Positions 50,399 to 59,456 of a stretch of DNA of 64,000 nucleotides are shown here, in pieces (the stretch's first letter is position 1; the number at the start of each line of letters is the position of its first letter). Made by a program: the position numbers and the translations under genes. The notes beneath the pieces were generated by a model. That model saw only the letters and a program-made list of their open reading frames with translations, was not told where the DNA came from and ran no database searches. The stretch spans positions 62,001-126,000 of the forward strand of contig NZ_PJMW01000003.1 of assembly GCF_002846365.1 (NCBI RefSeq). Reading direction: 5' to 3'. The DNA comes from Nocardia fluminea. GTDB taxonomy: Bacteria; Actinomycetota; Actinomycetes; Mycobacteriales; Mycobacteriaceae.

Positions 50399-52222
50399 TC
50401 ACCGATTGCCGTCCGACCGATCCGGGTTCGAACCGGAACGGATTCGGCCTTCTCCTCGGCGGAGGCGTTCGAGGAGTTCTCGGGTTTCTCGACTCGGGGT
50501 TTCGCCGATCTCGGCGAGTTTGCGGGTCATGAGTGTGTAGGTGCGGGCGAGGGCGGCGTATTCGCCCAGGCGTGCGTGCTGGCGTAAGAGATCGCGCCAG
50601 ACGGTCTCGTTGTAGGGGTCGGTCTCGGCGGTCATCTCGAGCAGTCCAAGGGTTGTGCGCGGGTCGTGGTCGGCGTCGTGGGTGGCCAGCCAGTTCAGCG
50701 CGTTGTGGGCGTCACGGCGGGCTGATTCGCGTAGCGGTTCGACCCAGGAGCCGGTGATGTCGGTGGCCAGGTCGCTGGTGGCGAGGGCGGTGATGGCCCG
50801 GCACGCGGCACTGTGGTCGGTGTCGCTGCTGGCGCGGCGGCGCGCGTCGACCGCGGCGAGGTAGTCCCAGTAGTCGGCACTCGCCGCGGTGGCCGACAGG
50901 CGGCAGTGCAGCCGGTCATCGGTGAGCATTCCGGTGATCTGCCCGCCGGTGGCGGTCGTGATCGAGGCACGCAGCCGCGCGAGGGCGTTGCTGAAGGCGG
51001 CCGAACGCTCGTGTGATTGCCCGCCCCAGATCAGATCGATCAGCCGAGATCGGCTCAGCCCATCCGGATGCAGCGCCAGCAGGGCGACTATCTCGCGGCT
51101 GCGCGGCTGGAAGTAGCTCGTGATGTCGGTCTGCTCGCCGGTGGACGGTGCCCGCCAGAAGATCCTCGTTGCCCCGAAGACGAACACCGCGAGGGCGGGC
51201 GAGTCGAACTCTGGCGCAGCGCTGGCCGGTCGGGGCTCCGGCGGAGCGCTGGCCGGGGTGGACTCCGGCACCACTGCGAGGTCGTCGGCGTCCGGGTGGC
51301 CGGCATCCTCGGCCTCGCTGGCGAGGACAGATATCGGAGCTGGTGGCCGTTCGCTGAGTACCTCAGGTTCCGCGATCACGGGCTCCGGCGCAGGCGGTGG
51401 CGGCGGTAGGTCGATGCTGTAGATCGTCGGTCCGGCGTCGGCACGGCGGTGCGGGCGTTCCTGGCGGGCAGCGCGTGGCGCGGACCGGGTTCGGCGGGTG
51501 GCCGCACGCAACTGCAGTTCCACGGCGTTGGTGATGAGCCGAGCAGGCGGGAGCAACTGCGAGGACCGCCGGACGCGGCGAGGAGTCAGGAGCGAGCGGG
51601 CACCGCCGTGGGTCGCGGGCAGAGTACCTACAACCGGGACACCGAGGGCGATGGCGTAGTCGCGGCTGCCGCCGACGAGAACGATGCCCCGAGGGCAGTC
51701 GGGGCGGGTGAGGGCACGGATCCGCGTGAGGGCGGGCTCGGGGTCGATGTGCTCGGCGCGCAGGACGAACAAGCAGGCGTCGGCGGCGGCGATGATCGGG
51801 TGCGGGTCCGAGTCCGGCTCGGGCACACCGCAGTCGGCGAGCACACTCGCCCCGAGACCCCGCCAGTCCGAGTCTGGATCGGTGAGCAGTTCTGCGGCCG
51901 GGACAGCGCGCACAGGGTCATGCTCCGGTGGCGCGGCCAGCAGCGCCTCTCCGCCGGGCAGGAACTGCACGTGCTGCGCCAATAGATCCGGGGTGATGAG
52001 CTGGCCGGAGTTGGTTCGGCGGGCCAGGCTCGCCAGCCCGAGATACGGGTCCGCGCCGACCATGTCGGCGAGCTGCCCGCCTGCGGGGTCGGCTTCCACG
52101 ATCAGGGCGGTCTCCGGGCCGGGCCAGGTGTGGGCGAGGGCGACGGTGGTTGTGGTGGTTCCGGCGCGAGGGCTCAGTCCGACGACCGCGATCAGTAATG
52201 GCGCCTGCGAGCCCGTCCTCAT
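50399..52222 (-). CDS. ParA-like P-loop domain fused to SARP/BTAD regulator
   Basis: The 607-aa protein starts with a deviant Walker A of ParA/MinD type in VVGLSPRAGTTTTTVALAH (about 13-31) and ALIVEADPAGGQL. A Pro-rich linker follows, then about 340-600 with FGATRIFWRAPSTGEQTDIT, SRSRLIDLIWGGQSHERSAA and ALARTYTLMTRKLAEIGETP, which match the wHTH and BTAD parts of SARP regulators. Combined ParA-SARP architecture is unusual and suggests a regulator that reads a nucleotide-bound state. It ends the envelope operon, 8 bases after the VirB8-like gene. Confidence 0.75.
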   Translation of the reverse strand: MRTGSQAPLLIAVVGLSPRAGTTTTTVALAHTWPGPETALIVEADPAGGQLADMVGADPYLGLASLARRTNSGQLITPDLLAQHVQFLPGGEALLAAPPEHDPVRAVPAAELLTDPDSDWRGLGASVLADCGVPEPDSDPHPIIAAADACLFVLRAEHIDPEPALTRIRALTRPDCPRGIVLVGGSRDYAIALGVPVVGTLPATHGGARSLLTPRRVRRSSQLLPPARLITNAVELQLRAATRRTRSAPRAARQERPHRRADAGPTIYSIDLPPPPPAPEPVIAEPEVLSERPPAPISVLASEAEDAGHPDADDLAVVPESTPASAPPEPRPASAAPEFDSPALAVFVFGATRIFWRAPSTGEQTDITSYFQPRSREIVALLALHPDGLSRSRLIDLIWGGQSHERSAAFSNALARLRASITTATGGQITGMLTDDRLHCRLSATAASADYWDYLAAVDARRRASSDTDHSAACRAITALATSDLATDITGSWVEPLRESARRDAHNALNWLATHDADHDPRTTLGLLEMTAETDPYNETVWRDLLRQHARLGEYAALARTYTLMTRKLAEIGETPSRETRELLERLRRGEGRIRSGSNPDRSDGNR

Positions 52223-52230
52223 CCCGATTC

Positions 52231-52977
52231 CTATCCCTGCTTCTGGAAGTTCGAGATCAACAGCGCCCCATTGGTGTCGGCGGGGCGGGTGTTGATCAGC
52301 TGGAGGTAGTCGACGCGTTTGCGGTCCGGGTGCACTTCGGCGATGTGAACGGTCGCGGTGCCCGGTGCGATCGGGGTGATCGCCACGCAGTGCCGGGTGC
52401 CTGGCGGGATGCTCGCGATGCCCGCGGCGAGGCCCTCAACGGTGATCCCGGTCTCGGGCGCGAGCACCGCCATCGCCTTGGCGGCGTCGCGATCGATGTA
52501 ATAAGCGGCCTCGAACGAGGCGATCACCCCTTCCAGAGTCTTCGGATCCCCGGCGCGGTCGGTGACCACGGCGCCTGCGAGCCCGGCGCACGGGCCCTGC
52601 AGGGTGGTGGGGCTCGGCGGCGCGGCGGTGGCCGGCACTTGTTGGCCGGTGTCACCGGTGTCGTCGGTCGAGACCGCCAGGAGTCCGGCCAGGATGGCGA
52701 TGGTGGCCGCCAGGGCGGCCCAGGCAGGGCCCGGCATCCGGTACCGGATGCCGGGCCACCATCGGGAAAATCCGCCCGTGTCGGCGGTGTCGGGAGCGTC
52801 GCTGTCGCGCAGCGGGGCGATCCAGACCTCCTCCCGCGAGGACGAATGATAGGGCTCGTCGAGGGCGGGGCCGGTGCCGTTTCCGGCGACGACGTGATGC
52901 TCCGGCGGGGTCTGAGGCAGGTCGACCCATACTTGTGCGTCGTCGTCATCGGATGGGTTGTGGGGATACCTCGTCAT
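52231..52977 (-). CDS. single-pass protein, VirB8/TcpC-like candidate (248 aa)
   Basis: An acidic cytoplasmic N-terminus, one membrane helix WAALAATIAILAGLLAV (about 88-104), then an external domain with EGVIASFEAAYYIDRDAAKA, and LINTRPADTNGALLISNF. FEAAYYxRDxxKxMAxLxP resembles the NTF2-like folds of TcpC/VirB8 assembly proteins. The assignment is by topology and short pattern, not a clear match. The neighbour at 8 bases is the ParA-SARP fusion. Confidence 0.55.
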   Translation of the reverse strand: MTRYPHNPSDDDDAQVWVDLPQTPPEHHVVAGNGTGPALDEPYHSSSREEVWIAPLRDSDAPDTADTGGFSRWWPGIRYRMPGPAWAALAATIAILAGLLAVSTDDTGDTGQQVPATAAPPSPTTLQGPCAGLAGAVVTDRAGDPKTLEGVIASFEAAYYIDRDAAKAMAVLAPETGITVEGLAAGIASIPPGTRHCVAITPIAPGTATVHIAEVHPDRKRVDYLQLINTRPADTNGALLISNFQKQG

Positions 52978-53067
52978 TCATCTCGCCTCGGATCGGTCGA
53001 TGCTCCGGGCCCGCCCGCATCCCGGGGGAAGGGGGGTCGCGGGATGCGGGCAGGTTCCCCGGAGGGG

Positions 53068-54234
53068 TCAGGGGCGGCTCGTGTGCTCGGCCGCCGAAGA
53101 GGTGGTCGGTTGGTGTCGAGGCGGATTCGTGACGTCCACCGTGAGCTTGGCCAGAACGTCGGAGATCGCCAGATGCGCGGTGCTGCGGTGGTCGGCGTCG
53201 TACTCGCGCCAGTCGACCTGCGCACCTCGCTGCCGGTAAGCGATCAGAGTGCGCCGACCAGCCTGCACGGGGACAACGATGTCGAGTTCACCGTGGTAAA
53301 GATGCAGCGGCACTTCAGGTTTGACGTGGGCCAGCGATTCCAGCGCTAGGACCCGCCGCCACCAGTGGTCGTTCCACGGATCCGGCTGACGGCACCAATG
53401 CGCGAGCGATTGCGGGAAGCGTTGCAGCAGTTCCAGACCGGTGAGGTGACGGGCCTCGGCGGCAGCGACGAGACCGTCCTCGTTCAACACGTGACGCAAC
53501 GGGAGCTGGTCATAGGCACGAGACAGCCCGATCAGCCCAGCCAAGCCCAGACCCGCCAAACCCTGACCCTCCAGGCCCGCACCCAGATCCGCGCCGGTGC
53601 CCCCGCTGATCACCGGTGCCATGGCCGCCAAATCCGACACCACAGCCCCAGCGGCTATTCCACGCAGATCCATCTCCGGTGCGTACCAAGGCTGCAGTTC
53701 CCCGGCCGCCGCGACGACCCGCCCGCCGTCCGCGTAACCCCAGGCCACGACCGGCGCGACAGGAAGGTCGAGGTCGGAGGCCCGGTAGATCGCGCGAGCC
53801 AGATCAAGCACAACCTTGGCACCGGCGGCGCGAGCGGCCAGGAACGTATGCGGGCCGGTGCCCGCGCCGAGTCCTTGCCCATCAGGGATGGCGACCACCC
53901 AGCCTCGCGCGAGTGCACGGTCGATGCCGGCCAAGTCGTACTCGCTGCCTGTGGCCAGCAGTTGCGAGGGCGTGCAGACACCACCCAAGCCGCGAAAAGG
54001 CGGGCAATACAACAGGATCGCCATCGACCCCGGTTCGGCGATCGGCTCGGGCAGGAGCATGATCGCCGAGGCCGCTATCGGCTGGGACCGTGTATCGGTG
54101 GAGACGTAGACGATCTGCCACGCCCCGGCCGCTCCGGCCAGCTGCGGTACGAACACCGGGCGAAGGCGCACGATGTCACCCGGGCGCGCGCCTTCGCGCA
54201 GGATGGGTGTGGAGTAGAAGTCGGTGATGGTCAT
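53068..54234 (-). CDS. secretory-lipase-like protein lacking the catalytic serine
   Basis: The 388-aa protein has the hallmarks of the secretory lipase (LIP) family: WQIVYVSTDTRSQPIAASAI, LARGWVVAIPDGQGLGAGTG and VVAWGYADGGRVVAAAGELQ followed by PWYAPEMDLRGIAAGAVVSD. The elbow GYSQG is replaced by GYADG (about 166-170), coded GCG where TCG gives Ser. The acid (GELDIVVP) and His (DADHRSTAHL) remain. No signal peptide. It is probably non-catalytic. Its ATG overlaps the cutinase gene as ATGA. Confidence 0.75.
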   Translation of the reverse strand: MTITDFYSTPILREGARPGDIVRLRPVFVPQLAGAAGAWQIVYVSTDTRSQPIAASAIMLLPEPIAEPGSMAILLYCPPFRGLGGVCTPSQLLATGSEYDLAGIDRALARGWVVAIPDGQGLGAGTGPHTFLAARAAGAKVVLDLARAIYRASDLDLPVAPVVAWGYADGGRVVAAAGELQPWYAPEMDLRGIAAGAVVSDLAAMAPVISGGTGADLGAGLEGQGLAGLGLAGLIGLSRAYDQLPLRHVLNEDGLVAAAEARHLTGLELLQRFPQSLAHWCRQPDPWNDHWWRRVLALESLAHVKPEVPLHLYHGELDIVVPVQAGRRTLIAYRQRGAQVDWREYDADHRSTAHLAISDVLAKLTVDVTNPPRHQPTTSSAAEHTSRP

Positions 54235-55469
54235 GATTGGCTCCCGGCGAGATCGTGGGCCAGAGCGGTCAGCCACGCGACCCCGCTGGCGAGCTGCCCG
54301 TTCACGGCGTAGCCGGTGTGGCGGGCGGGAATGTCGCTGTAGCGCAGCCACACCGACGGGTCGATGAGGTCGGCGTTGTCGGTCACCAGTTGCCCCCACG
54401 CCGCCGACAAACTCCCCGCCAGCGACGGAAGGGTGGTCAGTGGGTTCGCGGCGACCGTGGCGGTGATCTGCGCCCAGCGAGCCTCGGCGGCGGACGTCTC
54501 GTTCGGGCCCGGGGCCGGTGTGCGGGAGTCGGCGGCATCGGTGAGCCGTTGAGCCAAACTCGCCGCGGGCACATACGCCACCGAGCCCGGCCCGATCTGG
54601 AAGTCATTGAGCACCACCGTGGTCCAGGCGTCACCCAGCGCACCCGACAACAGACCCTGGACCGAATTGATCGCCGCGATCGGGTCGCGCAGGTCGGCCT
54701 GGGCGGCGAGCTGCGCGGCCACCCGCAGTAACACTGCGCGGTCGGGTGCCGCGCAGCTGAGGTCGCCCTCAACACAGATATCGGCGACTCTGCCCGTCAG
54801 CGCCCCGAAATCGACTCCCGAGGTCGTAGCGATCCCACCCCCGGAGGCGACGGCGGTGCTCAGGGCGATCTGGGAGACAGCCGCCCCCGCTGTGCCCGGT
54901 GCCGGGTCCGGAGTCAGCTGACCGGGACGGCCTGCGATGACCGGCGAGCCCGGAGCGCGATCGGGATCGGAGTACAACGCCACAGCGGCGACTCGCTCAG
55001 GCGCCACCGGCCCTCCCCCAGCCCCGACGATCTGGGCGAACCCCGAAGCGACCTGTGCGCCTTGGGAATACCCGACCACCGCCTGTGAGGTCGCGGGGCA
55101 GGACGTGGCGATGTCTTCGGACGCGGCAAGCAGGGCATTCAGACCGGTATTGGCCGAAACCGTGTAGGGATCGGTACCGGCACCTGTACCCGGTGCTCCA
55201 CCGAACGAAGCGGGATATTGGATGTAGGTGCGCGCCAGCAAGTTCGGGGCGACGGCGGAGACCGGGCCGAGCAGGTGGCCGAGCATCCCGGTGTCTGTGG
55301 TCGCGGAAGCGCCCGGGGAGGACTCGCTGGTGCCCTGCACCCCGAGGACCCACAGCGCCGGGCAGCTCGGCCCCGCCGGAGATGGTTGCGCGGCAACGGT
55401 GCCCGGCGTGCAGAGGCTCCCGGCGAAGGTGGCCAGGACGGCCGCGGTGAGGACCCGGCTTGCGGTCAC
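54231..55469 (-). CDS. cutinase-like secreted protein with intact Ser elbow
   Basis: The 412-aa protein starts at a GTG with a signal peptide (RVLTAAVLATFAGSLCTPGT, VAAQ). It has SQAVVGYSQGAQVASGFAQ with Ser in GYSQG (133-137), and the acid in CVEGDLSCAAPD; a His in the usual position is not evident. The C-terminal 150 residues have no known family, as in the related 480-aa protein at 37489. The start overlaps the upstream stop as GTGA. Esterase activity is likely but unproven. Confidence 0.75.
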   Translation of the reverse strand: MTASRVLTAAVLATFAGSLCTPGTVAAQPSPAGPSCPALWVLGVQGTSESSPGASATTDTGMLGHLLGPVSAVAPNLLARTYIQYPASFGGAPGTGAGTDPYTVSANTGLNALLAASEDIATSCPATSQAVVGYSQGAQVASGFAQIVGAGGGPVAPERVAAVALYSDPDRAPGSPVIAGRPGQLTPDPAPGTAGAAVSQIALSTAVASGGGIATTSGVDFGALTGRVADICVEGDLSCAAPDRAVLLRVAAQLAAQADLRDPIAAINSVQGLLSGALGDAWTTVVLNDFQIGPGSVAYVPAASLAQRLTDAADSRTPAPGPNETSAAEARWAQITATVAANPLTTLPSLAGSLSAAWGQLVTDNADLIDPSVWLRYSDIPARHTGYAVNGQLASGVAWLTALAHDLAGSQS

Positions 55470-56368
55470 GGCTGTCCCACCCCCGCGCCCGCACCGAACC
55501 CCGCACCGACCGTGCCGCCGACCAACGCGCCCACGGCGGCGGCAGGCACCCCGGCCACGACCGCACCCGCGATCGCACCGGCCGCCGCGCCCAGTGCCGT
55601 ACCAGCGACACCGCTTGTGATCGTGCCGATGACCGGGATCGCCACCACAGTTCCAATCGCGGCCCCGGCGATTCCGCCGATCGTGCCACCGGCCAGCGCG
55701 CCCACGGCCGCGCCTACTGCCGCTACCGGGGCACCGGTCACCGTGCCGCCGACCGCGCCACCGACCCCAGCACCGGCGACCGTAGCCCCAGCCACCCGAT
55801 CCGAACGTCCGGCCGGGAGCCCGACCGAGTCCAGGAACGTCGCAGCCTGGGCTTCGAGGTCGGCGCTGACGTTGTTGACGGTGTCGCCGATCTCCGGGGG
55901 CAGCCACTCCGGCTCGGCGAACTGAGCTTGGCCGATCCGGATCGTGTCCGGCGGTGGCTCGATCGGCGCGACAGGCTCCACCGGTTCAGGTGAATGCAAC
56001 TCGATCACGTACACCGGCGGGACGGGCTCGGGTGAGGGAGCTGGACGCGGAGCCGGACCGTTGCGGATCTCCGGCGGCTGCTCGACATACACCGGCGGCT
56101 CAGGTTCCGGCGCTGGAGGCGGTGCGGGAGCGTCGGTTCCGGGTTGCGCGGGGGCAGTGACGCCGGGCTGGTCAGCGATCGGGGCCAGCGGCGCCATCGC
56201 GCTCGCGGGCTGAGCGGCCAGCATCATCAGCACCGGCACCGCACCGGCGGCCACTATGCGGCCACTCCACAGCATCCGCCCTCCGTAGCGCAGGCCAGGG
56301 CTGAGGGCCGAGTCGCAGTCCTGCCCCGACAGCGGGACAGCAGGCGAAGTATTCCCATTCTTGGGCAT
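55466..56368 (-). CDS. Pro-rich, glycine-zipper membrane protein (300 aa)
   Basis: It starts MPKNGNTSPAVPLSGQDCDS, has a hydrophobic signal-like segment (IVAAGAVPVLMMLAAQPASA), a Pro-rich exposed region with EPEPPVYVEQPPEIRNGPAP, and a long Gly/Ala-rich C-terminus (VAGAGVGGAVGGTVTGAPVA and similar) like glycine-zipper membrane proteins. It probably inserts in the envelope, perhaps as a scaffold. Overlaps the next gene as GTGA. Confidence 0.65.
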   Translation of the reverse strand: MPKNGNTSPAVPLSGQDCDSALSPGLRYGGRMLWSGRIVAAGAVPVLMMLAAQPASAMAPLAPIADQPGVTAPAQPGTDAPAPPPAPEPEPPVYVEQPPEIRNGPAPRPAPSPEPVPPVYVIELHSPEPVEPVAPIEPPPDTIRIGQAQFAEPEWLPPEIGDTVNNVSADLEAQAATFLDSVGLPAGRSDRVAGATVAGAGVGGAVGGTVTGAPVAAVGAAVGALAGGTIGGIAGAAIGTVVAIPVIGTITSGVAGTALGAAAGAIAGAVVAGVPAAAVGALVGGTVGAGFGAGAGVGQP

Positions 56369-56543
56369 GACAAATAACCCTTCGATGAAGGTGGAAAAGG
56401 ACCGGGAAAAATGCCAGGAAGAATGCCTGGAAAAACATAGGGAATGCGCATGTTCGCGAATAATTCCCGTGCCTCCGGCTGCGGATCGCAGCCGGGAGAG
56501 TCGGGCTCTCGATTCTTCTAACCAGTGAGAACCGGGCGGCCGA

Positions 56544-56639
56544 TCAGAAGAACGGCAGCACCTGCACCGCGATCGCCAGCGCATTCGAGACCAGTGACGC
56601 ACCGGCACTGAGCACCGACAAAACCGTGTAGAGATCCAT
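56544..56639 (-). CDS. 31-aa hydrophobic peptide
   Basis: AAAGGG precedes the ATG by about 6 bases. The peptide MDLYTVLSVLSAGASLVSNA then LAIAVQVLPFF is one membrane helix with no charge but one Asp. It is the first gene of the leftward envelope operon, 175 bases upstream of the next. Too short for family recognition; start signals and position make it plausible. Confidence 0.55.
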   Translation of the reverse strand: MDLYTVLSVLSAGASLVSNALAIAVQVLPFF

Positions 56640-57025
56640 GATTTCCCTTTCGGAGGAGGTTGGTGTACCTCACCATCACAGCCCCGAAAACCAGTGCAGC
56701 GCTACCCCTTCGACTGGTAAATGTTTTACTGCCGATTTGATTACCACCCCGCCGACGGGGGGTGACCTGCGCCGATCGGCGAAAGTGGTAAGGAAAGTGT
56801 CAGACAGGAATTTTTCCGGGGCCTGTCCCCCGCCAAAAGGACACTCCGAATACCCGACACGCCCGACGCGGCGATGGTAGCTAATTGTCAGCGAGGTCAC
56901 AGCGAATTTTTTGTGGCCGGACCGGCCTGTTTCTGGTACGAATTAATCAACTCCGGGGGGAGTTAACCCTTCAACGTAACCGACGGTGAAGGGGCAACGG
57001 AAGACTGAAATAGGAGGGGCTTGAC
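56640..57025. promoter_or_regulatory. divergent promoter region with palindrome
   Basis: Between the leftward envelope operon and the rightward MmyB regulator. AACTCC (56949-56954) and GGAGTT (56959-56964) form a 6-bp inverted repeat around GGGG, 62 bases before the regulator's ATG, a likely operator. CACCCC/GGGGTG-type pairing occurs near 56745-56765. Confidence 0.5.
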
Positions 57026-57868
57026 ATGAACCGGAGGAACCCACCGACCAACGACCCGCGGCGAGGCCGAGGCCACGACCTCGAACCCGAGCTACCTGAT
57101 CTGGGCCGATGGGTCCGCAGGGTCCGCGAGGCCCGCGGGCTCTCCCGGCCCGAGGCGGCCGGCCTGCTCACCATCAGCTACGAGCTGCTGCGCAAGATCG
57201 AGTACGGCACGACGCCGTGCACCCTGCCGGTGCTCGAGCAGATGATCACTACCTACGAACTGGGTCCGGCGCAAGCCCGTCACACCCGCGACCTGGCCCG
57301 GCCGTCTGTCTCGCTGACCCCGGTCGAGGAGCTGCGCACCCATCACAGCGCTCGCGAGCGTCTCACAAAACTGAGCGAGCTCGACGAGCGCGGACTCGTC
57401 GGCGCCTACATCGACCCCTTGTGGTCGTTGGTCCACGCCAACAAACGATTTCGCGCCGAACTGCCCGGCATCGACCGCTACGACGACAACGCCGCCTTGT
57501 GGTTCTTCCACCCCGGCACCACCACACACACCGCCGAAACCCTTGTCGTGCACTGGGAAGCCGCCGCCGCCTACCTCGTCGCGTCCCTGCGCGCCGCGCT
57601 CGGTACTCACCGCCACAACCCACAAGCACGGTCCCTGTTCCAGAAGCTCTGCGGCTCACACACTTTCACCGAATTGTGGAACACCAGACTCGAGGTTGCC
57701 TACGGCTACCCGACCGACGAACCCCTCGAACTCCGCGAGCCCGACACCGGGCACCTGTACTCCGTCAGGATCCATCTCGGTGCCAGAGTTCGTACACACC
57801 TCGATACCCCTGAGCTGCGATTCTTCATCGGCTACCGCGACCCCCGCGACCACTCGACCCAGTCCTGA
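57026..57868 (+). CDS. XRE regulator with MmyB-like ligand domain (first copy)
   Basis: The 280-aa protein has an HTH (WVRRVREARGLSRPEAAGLL, TISYELLRKIEYG) and a MmyB-like C-terminal domain with ERGLVGAYIDPLWSLVHANK, ALWFFHPGTTTHTAETLVVH and HWEAAAAYLVASLRAALG. MmyB-like domains bind a small hydrophobic ligand such as a fatty acid or antibiotic. The ATG follows TAGGAGGGGC. It may control the envelope operon divergent from it. A 35-aa gene and a second MmyB-like regulator follow. Confidence 0.85.
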   Translation: MNRRNPPTNDPRRGRGHDLEPELPDLGRWVRRVREARGLSRPEAAGLLTISYELLRKIEYGTTPCTLPVLEQMITTYELGPAQARHTRDLARPSVSLTPVEELRTHHSARERLTKLSELDERGLVGAYIDPLWSLVHANKRFRAELPGIDRYDDNAALWFFHPGTTTHTAETLVVHWEAAAAYLVASLRAALGTHRHNPQARSLFQKLCGSHTFTELWNTRLEVAYGYPTDEPLELREPDTGHLYSVRIHLGARVRTHLDTPELRFFIGYRDPRDHSTQS

Positions 57869-57941
57869 CACACACCTGCACAACACAACCCGCCTCACCG
57901 AACACGCGGCGGGACAACCGAACACCGACACAGGAGCACGC

Positions 57942-58049
57942 ATGACCGCCATCCCCGCCCACACCAATCATCGCGATGCTAAACCCGGACCTCGCGCCCC
58001 GCGCGAGGTCCGTATCGTGCTCATCCCGCCGCAGATGCGAGGCCACTGA
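57942..58049 (+). CDS. 35-aa hypothetical peptide
   Basis: ATG at 57942 after CAGGAG. The peptide TAIPAHTNHRDAKPGPRAPR ends REVRIVLIPPQMRGH. It lies between the two MmyB-like regulators, one base before the next start, and is probably cotranscribed with them. No family. Confidence 0.5.
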   Translation: MTAIPAHTNHRDAKPGPRAPREVRIVLIPPQMRGH

Positions 58050-58050
58050 C

Positions 58051-58839
58051 ATGATCCGACCGGACTGGTTCAACCCGCCCCTGCTACCAGGGATGCCCGA
58101 CTTCCACGACTCGGTGGAATACCTGCGCTACAGCCGCAACCTATCGCGCGAATCCATCGCCCATGAGGCTGGAATCAGCGTTTCTCGCCTCAATCAGCTC
58201 ATTTTGCAACGCCAGATTCCCGGCCCCAAGGTGTTCGACAGACTCGTCCGGTTCCACGGCCTCAGTCCCGCACAGCGGCGACACTGGGAAGACCTGCTGC
58301 AGCCCTCCCGTCCTCTCGTTTCCGCCGGCGAACTTCGCCGCCGACTCACCGCCCACCGGGTCCAAGACCACCTCGACGTTCTCGACCAGCACGAGATCCT
58401 CGGCGGATACCTCGACCCACTCCAGACCGTCCTGATGGGCAACGAGGTACTCCACCGGATGATGCCCGGCCTCGACCAGGCGGACTACAACATCATTCGC
58501 TGGATGCTGACCCCCGCCGCCCGCGACCGCGTCCACGGCTGGCACGGCGAACTACTCGGCCTCGCACGTAACCTGCGCACAGTGCTGGGCCGCTACCGAG
58601 ACGATCCCCGAGCACAAGAACTGTTCCACACGCTGCGCAAAGACATCGCCTTCCGCAGCGCCTGGGACGGCACCCCCATGCAGGTCACCTACGACTTGCC
58701 TCGCACAACACCGATGTACCTGCGCATATCCGGTACCAGCAAACCGCTCGCGCTCAATCTCGAAATCAACGAGTACGGGGCATGCCCGGAAGTCGTTGTC
58801 GTCCACGGTCTCTACAGCACATCCGCGATCGCCTGCTGA
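58051..58839 (+). CDS. XRE regulator with MmyB-like domain (second copy)
   Basis: The 262-aa protein begins MIRPDWFNPPLLPGMPDFHD, has an HTH YLRYSRNLSRESIAHEAGIS and the MmyB-like GGYLDPLQTVLMGNEVLHRM, WMLTPAARDRVHGWHGELLG and ARNLRTVLGRYRDDPRA. It is a diverged relative of the gene at 57026, with a different HTH. Tandem copies suggest a switch or heteromeric regulator. The start is one base after the 35-aa gene. Confidence 0.8.
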   Translation: MIRPDWFNPPLLPGMPDFHDSVEYLRYSRNLSRESIAHEAGISVSRLNQLILQRQIPGPKVFDRLVRFHGLSPAQRRHWEDLLQPSRPLVSAGELRRRLTAHRVQDHLDVLDQHEILGGYLDPLQTVLMGNEVLHRMMPGLDQADYNIIRWMLTPAARDRVHGWHGELLGLARNLRTVLGRYRDDPRAQELFHTLRKDIAFRSAWDGTPMQVTYDLPRTTPMYLRISGTSKPLALNLEINEYGACPEVVVVHGLYSTSAIAC

Positions 58840-59004
58840 CAAATCCACGGTACGAACGATGGCGCCCACGCCGTCATCCGCGCGGCATGTGCTCCGCCTG
58901 ATCCGAGACCCATGCGACCTGGGCCAGGCAATTTCGCGCCGCACTGACCGACGATTAGGGTTGCTAACAGGCCTTTCCGACACAAACGAACAGGACGCAG
59001 AGCC

Positions 59005-59355
59005 ATGGCGCGCAAGGTAGTTGTCACCCTCGTCGACGACTTCGACGGCACCTCGGTCGCCGAAGAGACCGTCAACTTCGAAATCGACGGTGCGGCTTTC
59101 GAAATCGACCTGTCCGGCACCAACGCCGCCAAACTGCGCGAAACATTCGACCAATGGCTGCCCTACGCCCGCCGCGTCGGACGCATCAAGTCCGCCAACC
59201 GCCGGTCCTCCGCCTCACCGGCCCCGGGGACCTCCGCTCGGCGCAGCGATCTCGCAGCGATCCGGACATGGGCGGGCGAAAACGGCCACACCGTGTCCAG
59301 CCGAGGCAGGATCTCCTCCGAAGTCATCGCCGCCTACGACTCAGCGTCTGCATAA
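59005..59355 (+). CDS. lsr2: Lsr2-family nucleoid-associated protein
   Basis: The 116-aa protein starts ARKVVVTLVDDFDGTSVAEE and has the dimerisation part (NFEIDGAAFEIDLSGTNAAK) and a C-terminal DNA-binding part RTWAGENGHTVSSRGRISSE with the RGR minor-groove motif. Lsr2 silences AT-rich and foreign genes. An element-borne copy could alter silencing of the host or of the element itself. Confidence 0.9.
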   Translation: MARKVVVTLVDDFDGTSVAEETVNFEIDGAAFEIDLSGTNAAKLRETFDQWLPYARRVGRIKSANRRSSASPAPGTSARRSDLAAIRTWAGENGHTVSSRGRISSEVIAAYDSASA

Positions 59356-59456
59356 CTCACGCGACCAGCCAGGACAGCACGCCACTGAACGATCGAGCGC
59401 GACTGAGCAGCGAGAGGACTGCGGCGGGTGTCTCCCCTGACAGCTATCATTGCCCC

